The notes under the pieces are model-generated. The model saw only the letters and a program-made list of their open reading frames with translations, was not told where the DNA came from and ran no database searches. From Rubrivivax sp. (GTDB lineage Bacteria > Pseudomonadota > Gammaproteobacteria > Burkholderiales > Burkholderiaceae_C), in assembly GCA_030653385.1 (NCBI GenBank), contig JAURZM010000010.1, forward strand, positions 1-64,000: a DNA stretch of 64,000 nucleotides, in the 5' to 3' direction. Positions within the stretch are counted from its first letter, which is position 1; every line of letters starts with the position of its first letter. This document shows positions 37,801-46,262 of this stretch, one piece after another. A program made the translations under genes and the position numbers.

Positions 37801-38025
37801 ATGAAAAGACGTGCACGCATCACCGGCAAGGTGCAGTACCGACAGGGTGATGGTGTCAACAGCACCATTCGCCCGGGGCTCTGCGAGATCGAAGAAACCG
37901 CCCAGGACGTGACCATCAGCTGGACCGACGGAGACACCCATGGTTCGGCCGCCATGCCGCTGGCCGACTTCAAGGTTCACCTGGCCAACAAGGACATCCA
38001 CTTCCTGGTGGAACAGGCCGCCTGA
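37801..38025 (+). CDS. Small conserved hypothetical protein
   Basis: 74 residues, ATG 37801 preceded by CGGAGCG. A basic start (MKRRARITGKVQYRQGDG) then a beta-like VNSTIRPGLCEIEETAQDVTISW and FKVHLANKDIHFLVE. No signal or membrane segment. I do not recognise the family; length and composition suggest a small beta-barrel. It lies 148 bases after the cold-shock gene and converges with marR. Confidence 0.6.
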   Translation: MKRRARITGKVQYRQGDGVNSTIRPGLCEIEETAQDVTISWTDGDTHGSAAMPLADFKVHLANKDIHFLVEQAA

Positions 38026-38056
38026 ACCGGCCGGACGCTGGCGACCGGCGGCCGAA

Positions 38057-38093
38057 CGCCATCGCCATCGCCATCGCCATCGCCATCGCCATC
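38057..38093. repeat. Hexanucleotide repeat (CGCCAT)6
   Basis: Six uninterrupted copies of CGCCAT followed by one further C. It lies between the convergent small hypothetical gene and marR and overlaps the marR stop codon by two bases, so copy-number change would alter only the 3' untranslated regions, not the protein. Confidence 0.9.
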
Positions 38094-38553
38094 AGGCCGG
38101 GCGGCGGGCCGCCTTGCCCAGCAGTTCCAGCAGCATGCCCTGCTCTGCGCGGCTCAGGCCCGCCAAGGCTTGCGCTTCGGCATCGGCCAGGCGCCGCAAG
38201 GCATCGGTCACGGCGCGCCGGCCAGCGCCGGTGCAGTTCACCTCGAGCCCACGACCATCGCTGGGCTTCGGGGTGCGCTGCACCAAGCCCCGCGACTCCA
38301 GCCGGTCCAGGCATTGCGTGATGAGCGGCCGGCTGATGCTGAGCGCTTGCGCCAGCTGGGCCGGCCCTGCGCCCGGGTTGCCGTGAATCAGTGCCAACGC
38401 CGAAAACTCGACCGGCTTCAGGGCCAGCGCATCGCTCATCTGCTGGTCGAAGACCGCCGAGGTGATGACCGCAGCCTGTGCCAAGCGGTAGCCCAGCAGC
38501 GCCGCCAGCGCACCTTCGTGCAAACTGCCGTCGGGTGTGCGGCCCAGGATCAC
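38092..38553 (-). CDS. MarR family transcriptional regulator
   Basis: 153 residues from GTG 38553, which overlaps the amidohydrolase stop (GTGA). Winged-helix MarR fold: FSALALIHGNPGAGPAQLAQAL, recognition helix around SISRPLITQCLDRLESRGLVQ, and wing RTPKPSDGRGLEVNCT. MarR proteins near feruloyl-CoA synthases (FerR, CouR) respond to the aryl-CoA product, so it probably represses the divergent synthase and its own operon. A palindrome in the divergent promoter region is the candidate operator. Confidence 0.88.
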   Translation of the reverse strand: MILGRTPDGSLHEGALAALLGYRLAQAAVITSAVFDQQMSDALALKPVEFSALALIHGNPGAGPAQLAQALSISRPLITQCLDRLESRGLVQRTPKPSDGRGLEVNCTGAGRRAVTDALRRLADAEAQALAGLSRAEQGMLLELLGKAARRPA

Positions 38554-39425
38554 GGCTGCGTGGTGCCCAGACCCAGCAGGCGCACCGCGTTGTCCTTCAG
38601 GATCAGCGGCTTGACCTTGTCCTTGAAGCCGGCTTCGTCGAAGTCCTTCATCCAGCGCTCGGGTGTGATCAGCGGGTAGTCGCTGCCAAACAGCATGCGG
38701 TCTTTCAGCAGCGTGTTGGCGTATTGCACCAACTGCGGCGGAAAGTACTTGGGGCTCCAGCCCGACAGGTCGATCCAGACATTGGGCTTGTGCAGCGCCA
38801 GGCTCAGCGCTTCGTCCTGCCAGGGCCAACTGGGGTGGGCAATGACGATCTGGATGTCGGGGAAGTCGATGGCCACGTCTTCCAGCAGCATCGGGTTGCT
38901 GTTCTGCAAGCGCAGGCCACCGCCGCAGCGCATGCCGCTGCCGATGCCCGAGTGCCCGCTGTGGAAGATGGCCGGCAGCTTGTGTTCGGCAATCACCTCG
39001 TACAGCGGCCACGCCATGCGGTCGTAGGGCAGGAAACCCTGCACCGTCGGGTGGAACTTGAAGCCCTTGGCGCCGTGTTCGGCGATCAGGCGGCGCGCTT
39101 CTCGTGCACCCATGCGGCCCTTGTGCGGGTCGATGGATGCAAAGGCGATCATCATGTCGCTGTTGGCGGCAGCGGCTTCGCAGATCTCTTCGTTGGGAAT
39201 GCGGCGGCGCCCGAGTTGCGACTCGCTGTCCACCGTGAACATCACGAGGCCGATCTTCTGCTCGCGGTAGTAAGCCACGGTCTCGGCGATGGTGGGCCGG
39301 CGGTTGGACCCGAAGTACTTGTCGGCGGCGCGGTCGTACTCTTCGCCATAGTTGTCGAAGGGGTTCCAGCACGACACCTCGGCGTGGGTGTGGATGTCGA
39401 TGGCTCGCAGGTCGGCAATGTTCAT
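38550..39425 (-). CDS. Amidohydrolase_2 family metal-dependent hydrolase
   Basis: 291 residues. A TIM-barrel hydrolase of the ACMSD/gamma-resorcylate-decarboxylase group. Metal ligands visible are His12 and His14 in AIDIHTH, His in GFKFHPT and IFHSGHSG, His in IVIAHPSW, and Asp in LFGSDYPL. Members decarboxylate or hydrate aromatic or ring-opened acids. It is translationally coupled to marR and diverges from the feruloyl-CoA synthase, which suggests a role in aromatic-acid breakdown; the precise reaction is not known. Confidence 0.88.
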   Translation of the reverse strand: MNIADLRAIDIHTHAEVSCWNPFDNYGEEYDRAADKYFGSNRRPTIAETVAYYREQKIGLVMFTVDSESQLGRRRIPNEEICEAAAANSDMMIAFASIDPHKGRMGAREARRLIAEHGAKGFKFHPTVQGFLPYDRMAWPLYEVIAEHKLPAIFHSGHSGIGSGMRCGGGLRLQNSNPMLLEDVAIDFPDIQIVIAHPSWPWQDEALSLALHKPNVWIDLSGWSPKYFPPQLVQYANTLLKDRMLFGSDYPLITPERWMKDFDEAGFKDKVKPLILKDNAVRLLGLGTTQP

Positions 39426-39439
39426 GTGAGCTGCTTCGT

Positions 39440-39463
39440 TGATTCATTCGCCGAATCAGTATA
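39440..39463. promoter_or_regulatory. Candidate MarR operator over the amidohydrolase-marR promoter
   Basis: A perfect 11-bp palindrome ATTCGCCGAAT at 39446-39456 lies within an outer pair TGATTC (39440-39445)/GAATCA (39453-39458). On the minus strand TATACT (39463-39458), a 5/6 match to the -10 box, borders it directly, so bound protein would cover the transcription start. The position between divergent marR operon and synthase fits auto- and cross-repression. Confidence 0.5.
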
Positions 39464-39576
39464 GGGGACTGAAGCACCCGAAGCACCCCTCGCTTTTAGC
39501 GCCTTGTGACTGGTGTTCGCCCTGATGCATCAGCCGTCCTGATAGTTCATGCTTTGAACCAGATGACGGTATCCAC

Positions 39577-41508
39577 ATGAACCCTCCGCAGCCACGGCCG
39601 GGTGCCGAAACCCGCGCGTCGTCCGCCCAATCGTCGGCCAGTGCAGTCGCCGGGTATCGCCACGCGAACGTGGGTGGTTGCCTGCAAGCCAAGGTGCACA
39701 CGCGGGGTGACGGCCACGTGCTGATGCGGGCCAGCGAAGAGTTGCAGCCCTTCCCTCGGCGCCTGACCGACCGCCTGGAACACTGGGCGCAAGTGGCCCC
39801 CGACCGCACGCTGGTGGCGCGCCGCGCCCCAGGCGGCGGTGACTGGGTCCGCGTCAGCTTCGCGCAGATGCTCTGGCGTGTGCAGGCCGTGGGCCAGGCC
39901 CTGCTCGACCTGGGGCTGAACCGGGAGCGGCCGCTGGCCATCCTGTCCGACAACGACATCGAACACTTCACCCTCGCACTGGCGGCAACCTGGGTCGGTG
40001 TGCCCAGCGTGCCGGTCTCGCCCGCCTATTCGCTGCTCTCGCAAGATCACGCGAAACTGCGCCACATTCTGGGCATTGCCACGCCCGGCGCCGTGTTTGT
40101 GGCCGACACCAGCTACGCCCGTGCGCTGGCGGCCGTGGTGCCGGCCGATGTGCCGGTGATCCTGGGCGCCGGTGAACTGGCAGACCGCAGCACAGTGCCA
40201 TTTGCACAGATGCTGGCCACCGTGCCAGGCCCGCAAGTGCAGGCTGCACACGACACGGTGGACGAAAACACCGTGGTCAAGATCCTTTTCACGTCGGGTT
40301 CGACCAAAGCCCCCAAAGGTGTCATCAACACCCACCGCATGATGTGCGCCAACCTGCAGATGCAGGCCCAGTGCATGGCCTTTCTGACCGAAGAATCGCC
40401 AGTGCTGGTGGACTGGTTGCCCTGGAACCACACCTTCGGCGGCAACCAGAACGTCGGCATCTGCCTGTACAACGGCGGCACGCTGTACATCGACGAAGGC
40501 AAGCCCACGGCCAAGGGCATGGCGCAGACGCTGGCCAATCTGCGCGAGATTGCGCCCACGGTCTACTTCAACGTGCCCAAGGGCTTCGAAGAGCTTTCAC
40601 TGGCCATGGAAGTCGACGACGTGCTGCGCGCCCGGCTCTTCAGCCGCGTCAAGGCCTTCATGTTTGCCGGCGCCGGCCTGGCGCAGGCGGTCTGGGACCG
40701 GCTGGACCGCCAGGCCGAAGCCACCGTGGGTGAACGCATCCGCATCATCACCGGCCTGGGCATGACCGAAACCGCGCCGTCCTGCCTGTTTGTCGTGCAG
40801 CCGGGTGCGGGCGCCGGCCACATCGGACTGCCCTGCCCGGGGGTGGAAGTGAAGCTCGTGCCCAACGCCGCAGGCAGCGGCAAAACCGAGATCCGCTTCC
40901 GCGGACCCAATGTGATGCCGGGTTACTGGCGCGCACCCGAACAGACCGCCGAAGCCTTCGACGACGAAGGTTTCTACCGCACCGGCGACGCGGTGCAGTT
41001 CATCGACCCCGCCGACCCGCAACGCGGCCTGCGCTTCGACGGCCGCATCGCCGAAGACTTCAAGCTGTCCACCGGCACCTTCGTCAGCGTGGGCCCCTTG
41101 CGCGCGCGGGTCATTGCTGCAGGCGACCCGTTTGTGCAGGACGCGGTGGTGGCCGGCATCAACCGCGACGACGTCGGCCTGCTTGTCTTCCCGCGTGTCG
41201 ATGAGCTGCGCCGCCACTTCAACTTGTCGGACGGGGTGGACAACGCGGAACTGCTGGCTGCGAAGCCGGTGCGCGAGTTTTTTCAGCAGATGCTCGACAG
41301 CCTGTGGGCCGCCGGCACGGGCAGCGCCAACCGCCCGGCGCGTTTGCTGCTGCTGACCGAAGCGGCGCAGATCGACCGCGGTGAACTCACCGACAAGGGC
41401 TCCATCAACCAGCGGGCCGTGCTCGCCCACCGCGCCGCACTGGTCGAGCGCCTGTATGAAAGTGGGCACGGCGACGTGCTGCTGGCCCCCGGCGCCAAGA
41501 CGGCCTGA
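39577..41508 (+). CDS. Feruloyl-CoA synthase
   Basis: 643 residues. An AMP-forming acyl-CoA ligase activating ferulate or related hydroxycinnamates to CoA esters. Opening YRHANVGG and LQPFPRRLTDRLEHWA are typical of this subfamily; the AMP-binding loop FTSGSTKAPKG is at 238-248, then WLPWNHTFGGNQN, GLGMTETAPS and YRTGDAVQF. The usual C-terminal GRIAEDFKLSTGTFVSV is present. The partner hydratase-lyase and vanillin dehydrogenase are not in the window, so they must lie elsewhere. Regulated probably by the divergent MarR protein. Confidence 0.9.
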   Translation: MNPPQPRPGAETRASSAQSSASAVAGYRHANVGGCLQAKVHTRGDGHVLMRASEELQPFPRRLTDRLEHWAQVAPDRTLVARRAPGGGDWVRVSFAQMLWRVQAVGQALLDLGLNRERPLAILSDNDIEHFTLALAATWVGVPSVPVSPAYSLLSQDHAKLRHILGIATPGAVFVADTSYARALAAVVPADVPVILGAGELADRSTVPFAQMLATVPGPQVQAAHDTVDENTVVKILFTSGSTKAPKGVINTHRMMCANLQMQAQCMAFLTEESPVLVDWLPWNHTFGGNQNVGICLYNGGTLYIDEGKPTAKGMAQTLANLREIAPTVYFNVPKGFEELSLAMEVDDVLRARLFSRVKAFMFAGAGLAQAVWDRLDRQAEATVGERIRIITGLGMTETAPSCLFVVQPGAGAGHIGLPCPGVEVKLVPNAAGSGKTEIRFRGPNVMPGYWRAPEQTAEAFDDEGFYRTGDAVQFIDPADPQRGLRFDGRIAEDFKLSTGTFVSVGPLRARVIAAGDPFVQDAVVAGINRDDVGLLVFPRVDELRRHFNLSDGVDNAELLAAKPVREFFQQMLDSLWAAGTGSANRPARLLLLTEAAQIDRGELTDKGSINQRAVLAHRAALVERLYESGHGDVLLAPGAKTA

Positions 41509-41614
41509 CGCGGCACCATGCGCTCGACAACTTCGCTCTGAGTAGAGCGCGGCCCGAGTGGGCAAGCCGCTGCAGCCTCGTTAAGCTGCCGGCTTCCTGC
41601 ATCCGGACTCTCAC

Positions 41615-44287
41615 ATGCCCAGCCACGAATACGGGCCGCAGCGCGCCCCTGCCACCGACACCGACCCCCAGGAAACCCGCGAATGGCTGGACGCGCTGGA
41701 TTCCGTGCTGGCCACTGCCGGACCGGCCCGCGCCGAGTTCCTGGTGCAGGCGCTGCAGGAACAGGCCTCGGCCCAAGGCGTGGCGGCGCATGCCCAGGCG
41801 TTTTCGGCCTACCGCAACACCATCCCGCTGGAACGGCAAGGGGCCTACCCGGGCAAGCTGGCGCTGGAAGAGCGCATCACCGCCATGTTGCGCTGGAACG
41901 CCCTGGCGATGGTGGTGCGTGCCAACGAAGCGCATGGTGAACTGGGTGGTCACATTGCCAGTTATGCATCGGCGGCCGAGATCTTCGAGATCGGCTTCAA
42001 CCACTTCTTCAAGGGCAGCGCCGACGGCCAGCGCAGTGACCTGGTGTATTTCCAGCCGCACTCGGCCCCGGGTGTCTACGCCCGGGCGTTTCTGGAAGGG
42101 CGTCTGAGCGAAGAGCAGTTGGCCCACTACCGCCAGGAAGTGGGCGGCCAGGGCCTGTGTTCCTACCCTCACCCGTGGTTGATGCCGGGCTTCTGGCAGT
42201 TCCCCACCGGTTCGATGGGCCTGGGGCCGCTGTGTGCCGTGTACCAGGCGCGTTTCATGCGCTACCTGTCGCACCGCGGGCTGCTGGAAACGGCGGGCCG
42301 CCACGTGTGGGCTGTCATCGGCGACGGCGAGATGGACGAGCCCGAATCCATCGCCGGGCTGACGCTGGCGGCGCGTGAACGGCTGGACAACCTGACCTTC
42401 ATCGTCAACTGCAATCTGCAGCGCCTGGACGGTCCGGTGCGTGGCAATGGCCAGATCATCCAGGAGCTGGAAGCGCTGTTCAGCGGCGCCGGCTGGAACG
42501 TCATCAAGGTGCTGTGGGGCAGCGAGTGGGACGCGCTGTTCGAACGCGACAAGGAACACGTGCTGCTGCGTGCGCTGAGCCGCACCGTCGACGGCCAGTA
42601 CCAGACGCTGGGCGCCAACGACGGCGCCTACAACATCGAGCACTTCTTCCGCCAGGACCCGGCCGTGCAGCAGTTGGTGGCGCACATGAGCGAGGCCGAG
42701 ATTGACGGCCTCAAACGCGGCGGCCACGACTTCCGCAAGCTGCACGCGGCCTTGGCTGCAGCGCAGCTTCACAAGGGCCGGCCGACGGTGATCCTGGCCA
42801 AGACCAAAAAGGGCTACGGCATGGGTGGTGTGGGCGAATCCCGCATGACGGCACACGGGGCCAAGAAGCTGGATGCGGCGGCGCTCATTGCCTTCCGCAA
42901 CCGCTTCGCCCTGCCCCTGTCCGACGAGGACGCGGCCGCGCTGCGTTTCATCCGGCCCGCGCCCGACAGCGCCGAGATGCAACACCTGCAGCATCGCCGC
43001 GCGGCGCTGGGCGGGCCGCTGCCACTGCGCAATGCCGACAGCCCGACGCTGGAGGTGCCCGCCATCGGCACCTGGGCCGACTTTGCGCTGAATGCCGGCG
43101 GCAAGGAGATGTCCACCACCATGGCCGCCGTGCGTGCGCTGGCCAACCTGCTGAAGCACCCCGTGCTGGGTCCGCGCATCGTGCCCATCGTGGCCGACGA
43201 AGCGCGCACCTTCGGCATGGCCAACTTGTTCAGGCAGGTGGGCATCTATGCACCCGACGGCCAGCACTACGAGCCTGAGGACGCACACACGATGCTCTAC
43301 TACCGCGAGCTGAAAAACGGCCAGCTGCTGGAAGAGGGCATCAACGAGGCCGGTGCCATGAGTTCATGGATCGCCGCGGCCACCAGCTACAGCGTGCACG
43401 GGCTGCCCATGTTGCCGGTCTACATCTACTACTCGATGTTCGGCTTCCAACGCGTGGGTGACCTGATCTGGGCCGCTGCCGACCAGCGCAGCCGCGGCTT
43501 TCTGTTCGGCGCCACGGCCGGCCGCACCACGCTCGGTGGCGAAGGCCTGCAACACCAGGACGGCAGCAGCCTGCTGGTGGCCAGCACGGTGCCCAATTGC
43601 CGCGCCTGGGACCCGGCTTCGGCCGGTGAGCTGGCGGTCATCCTGCAACACGGCATGCAGCGCATGCTGGTGGAGCAGCAGGACGAGTTCCACTACGTCA
43701 CGCTGATGAACGAAAACCAGTCCATGCCCAGCCTGCCGGCTGCAGCGCACGGCGATGTGCTCAAGGGCATGTACCGTCTGCAAGAGACCCCCTGCGCAGA
43801 ACCCGTGGCCCACATCCGCCTGCTCGGTTCGGGCACCTTGCTGCGGGAAGTGCTGTTGGCAGCCGACACCCTGGCGCGTGAACACGGCATCAGCAGTGAG
43901 GTGTTCAGCGTCACCAGCTTCAGCGAACTGGCACGCGAGGCCCGTGAGCAGCAGCGCCTGGACCGCTTGCAGCCGCTGCCCAGCGGGCCACGCCCAACCC
44001 ATGTCAGCTGCCTGCTGGCCGGCGACGCGCCGGTGCTGGCCACCACCGACCATGTGCGAGCCTGGCCGCAGCTGATTGCGGAATACCTGCCCGCGCGCTA
44101 CCTGACGCTGGGCACCGACGGCTTCGGCCGCAGCGACACCCGGCAGCAGCTGCGCAGCTTTTTCGAGGTGGATGCCAACAGCATCGTGCAGGCGGCGCTT
44201 GACGTGCTGGTGCGAGCAGGGCGACTCAGCCCTGCAGTGCGCCTGCCCTCAGCCCAGGCGCCGGCCGAAGCCAGCTGGAAACGATAA
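41615..44287 (+). CDS. aceE: Pyruvate dehydrogenase E1 component (AceE type, homodimeric)
   Basis: 890 residues. Thiamine-diphosphate-dependent decarboxylase of 2-oxo acids; ThDP motif GDGEMDEPES from residue 236 to NCNLQ near 265-269, the active-site region HIASYASAAEIFEIGFNHFF, and the transketolase-like pyrimidine domain (GGKEMSTTMAAVRAL, VPIVADEARTFGM). Length matches AceE. No E2 (aceF) or E3 (lpd) gene is nearby, so this is a stand-alone copy, as in the MdeB-like paralogues; the substrate may be pyruvate or 2-oxobutyrate. Confidence 0.9.
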   Translation: MPSHEYGPQRAPATDTDPQETREWLDALDSVLATAGPARAEFLVQALQEQASAQGVAAHAQAFSAYRNTIPLERQGAYPGKLALEERITAMLRWNALAMVVRANEAHGELGGHIASYASAAEIFEIGFNHFFKGSADGQRSDLVYFQPHSAPGVYARAFLEGRLSEEQLAHYRQEVGGQGLCSYPHPWLMPGFWQFPTGSMGLGPLCAVYQARFMRYLSHRGLLETAGRHVWAVIGDGEMDEPESIAGLTLAARERLDNLTFIVNCNLQRLDGPVRGNGQIIQELEALFSGAGWNVIKVLWGSEWDALFERDKEHVLLRALSRTVDGQYQTLGANDGAYNIEHFFRQDPAVQQLVAHMSEAEIDGLKRGGHDFRKLHAALAAAQLHKGRPTVILAKTKKGYGMGGVGESRMTAHGAKKLDAAALIAFRNRFALPLSDEDAAALRFIRPAPDSAEMQHLQHRRAALGGPLPLRNADSPTLEVPAIGTWADFALNAGGKEMSTTMAAVRALANLLKHPVLGPRIVPIVADEARTFGMANLFRQVGIYAPDGQHYEPEDAHTMLYYRELKNGQLLEEGINEAGAMSSWIAAATSYSVHGLPMLPVYIYYSMFGFQRVGDLIWAAADQRSRGFLFGATAGRTTLGGEGLQHQDGSSLLVASTVPNCRAWDPASAGELAVILQHGMQRMLVEQQDEFHYVTLMNENQSMPSLPAAAHGDVLKGMYRLQETPCAEPVAHIRLLGSGTLLREVLLAADTLAREHGISSEVFSVTSFSELAREAREQQRLDRLQPLPSGPRPTHVSCLLAGDAPVLATTDHVRAWPQLIAEYLPARYLTLGTDGFGRSDTRQQLRSFFEVDANSIVQAALDVLVRAGRLSPAVRLPSAQAPAEASWKR

Positions 44288-44507
44288 GGAATGGGTCGGC
44301 AACGCTCAGAACCACGTCCACAAACGCCGTACCCAGCGCGGCAGGCGGTCTGTGGTGGGCTGATAAAGGTAGCGGAGTTGGGCGTGGCGCATGGCTGGCA
44401 AGGACAGTGGGTGGCAGTGTCACTACTGTACAAACATCCAGTCCATGGCACAAGCCTCTTCTGTTGCCCGTGTGCTGCCTCTCCAGCCGCGAGGTCGGGC
44501 CGCCATC

Positions 44508-45311
44508 TCAGCCGGCAAAAGCCAACTGACCCGGCTGGGTGCGCGGCCCACCTGGCGGACCGCCCGCCGAGCAGTCTGCGCCTGACTTTGGCCAGGCCGA
44601 TGCGCCATTGCGCAGCCGCTCGTAGACCTGCCGCACGACGCCATAACACTCGCAGCTCAGGGCCTCGAGCCCACGCCGATCCAGCACCTGGATGCGCCCG
44701 CGGCCATAGCTGATCAAGCCCTCGCGCTGCAGTGTCAAGGCTGCCGTGGTGATGCCCTCGCGCCGCACACCCAGCATGGACGCGATGCGTTCGTGCGTGA
44801 CCCTCAACTCGCAGCTGGCCTGTCGGTCCAGGTGCTGCAGCAGCCATCGGCACAGCTGCGGTGCCAGCGCGTGGTGGCGGTTGCAGGCCGAGGTCTGGGC
44901 CATGTGCGTGAACAGGGCCTGCGTGTAGCGCAGCAGCTGCTCCATCACCGGTTCGCTGTCGCGCGCCAGGTCGGCAATGTCGCGTGCCGACATGCGCCAG
45001 GCCATACCGGGGGCCAGCACCACGGCACCGCTCAGTGCCTTGCCACCGCCCATGTAGGCACACACGCCCACCACCCCTTCACGGCCCACCACTGCCACTT
45101 CAGCGCTGGCGCCGTCGAGCATGGGCGACACCAGTGACACGGTGGCGGTGACGGGAAAGTGCACATACCGCAGCACCGAACCCGACTCGTAGAGCATGGC
45201 GCCCGCCGGCAGCTCCACCGCTTCCAGCAGGGGCTGGATGGCATGGGTCACCTCGGGGGGCAGCGATGCCAGGAGCTGGTTGTTGGCTTGGGCCGGGCGG
45301 ACAGTGTTCAC
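44508..45311 (-). CDS. Crp/Fnr family transcriptional regulator
   Basis: 267 residues from GTG 45311. Cyclic-nucleotide-binding-like beta-roll (AGAMLYESGSVLRYVHFPVTATVSLV, VGREGVVGVCAYMG), a dimerisation helix, then a Crp-type HTH with LRVTHERIASMLGVRREGITTAALTLQREGLI. No N-terminal Fe-S cysteine cluster. The last 30 residues are a Pro/Gly tail. Effector and targets are unknown. It is the last of four minus-strand regulators. Confidence 0.88.
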   Translation of the reverse strand: MNTVRPAQANNQLLASLPPEVTHAIQPLLEAVELPAGAMLYESGSVLRYVHFPVTATVSLVSPMLDGASAEVAVVGREGVVGVCAYMGGGKALSGAVVLAPGMAWRMSARDIADLARDSEPVMEQLLRYTQALFTHMAQTSACNRHHALAPQLCRWLLQHLDRQASCELRVTHERIASMLGVRREGITTAALTLQREGLISYGRGRIQVLDRRGLEALSCECYGVVRQVYERLRNGASAWPKSGADCSAGGPPGGPRTQPGQLAFAG

Positions 45312-45434
45312 GGGTGATTGCGTCTCGTAGCTGACCCCGGGGGGTCGACGGGACGAAATCTAGGTCCGATGAGAAGGGCTATGTATGTCGAAAGACGCAG
45401 CGTGCCCAGGGCAATATGCAAAGTATTGTGTGCA

Positions 45435-46241
45435 TCACACCAAGGGCCGCGCGGGCGGTCGGCCGTCGCCGTACAGGTCGGCCAGTCGTGCCATGGCTTT
45501 CACGTCGCGCAAGACCAGACGACCGTTTTCGATGCGGTGCAGACCACGCCGTTCCAGCTTGCGCAGCGTCTTGTTGGTGTGCACCAGCGACAGGCCCAGG
45601 CCGTCGGCAATGTGCTGCTGGGTCAAAGGAAAGGGCACGCCCGCCGCACCCGCGTCGGGCTGCAGTGCGGCCGCGCGCTTGAACAGCAGGATCAGCAGCG
45701 AAGCGATGCGCTCTTCGGCGCTGCGCCGGCCCACCGACAGCAGCGTGTCGTCGACCATCGACTCTTCGTGGGCCGTGAGCCAGGTGATGTTGAAGCCCAT
45801 CATCGGGCTCTGGCGGTGCAGTTCCCAGAGTGCGTCGCGCTGGAAGACGCAGAAGCGCGCGTCAGTCAGCGTTTCCACACCATGGGCCGCTGCGTCGCCC
45901 ATCTTCTGCTGCACACCGATGAAGTCACCGGCCAGCAGGAAGTTCAGGATCTGCCGCCGGCCGTCGCTGAGGGTCTTGTAGCGGAAGGCCCAGCCGTACA
46001 GCAGCGTGTACAGGGGAGCATCGGTCTGGCCTTCGTGGATCAAGGCCTCACCCGCCGGCAGGTTGCGTTCGCGGCGCTTGAGCGACTGCACCAGCGTCAG
46101 CTCTTCACCCGTGGGTTCGATGAACAGCTTCAGCTGCCGCAGCGGGCACTCGCGGCAGGGTATCTCATCACGGTGAGCAGGCTCGGCCGCGGCATTGGGG
46201 CCGCCCTCGGCAGCGGGCATGGCATCGGTCAGCACGTTCAT
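45435..46241 (-). CDS. Crp/Fnr family regulator with N-terminal cysteine pair
   Basis: 268 residues from ATG 46241. An N-terminal CRECPLRQL (Cys29, Cys32), a cNMP-like roll (LPAGEALIHEGQTDAPLYTLLYG), and an HTH with LTQQHIADGLGLSLVHTNKTLRKLERRGL. FNR needs four Cys for its 4Fe-4S cluster; here only two are N-terminal plus one in ARFCVFQ, so a canonical oxygen sensor is not assured. It lies 21 bases after the BaeR-like gene and may be co-transcribed with the two-component system. Confidence 0.88.
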   Translation of the reverse strand: MNVLTDAMPAAEGGPNAAAEPAHRDEIPCRECPLRQLKLFIEPTGEELTLVQSLKRRERNLPAGEALIHEGQTDAPLYTLLYGWAFRYKTLSDGRRQILNFLLAGDFIGVQQKMGDAAAHGVETLTDARFCVFQRDALWELHRQSPMMGFNITWLTAHEESMVDDTLLSVGRRSAEERIASLLILLFKRAAALQPDAGAAGVPFPLTQQHIADGLGLSLVHTNKTLRKLERRGLHRIENGRLVLRDVKAMARLADLYGDGRPPARPLV

Positions 46242-46262
46242 GGTGTGGGGTGTGCGCTCTGT

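Noticed and set aside
38057..38093. CRISPR-like short repeats
   Set aside because: A simple 6-base microsatellite without spacers.
45419..45440. CRP/FNR-type binding site TTGTGTGCATCACA
   Set aside because: Half-sites fit only loosely and the sequence overlaps the stop codon of the upstream Crp/Fnr-family gene; not supported without binding data.
45435..46241. A canonical oxygen-sensing FNR with 4Fe-4S cluster
   Set aside because: Only two N-terminal cysteines (29, 32) and one later one are visible; FNR needs four ligands in a set spacing. Kept as Crp/Fnr family only.
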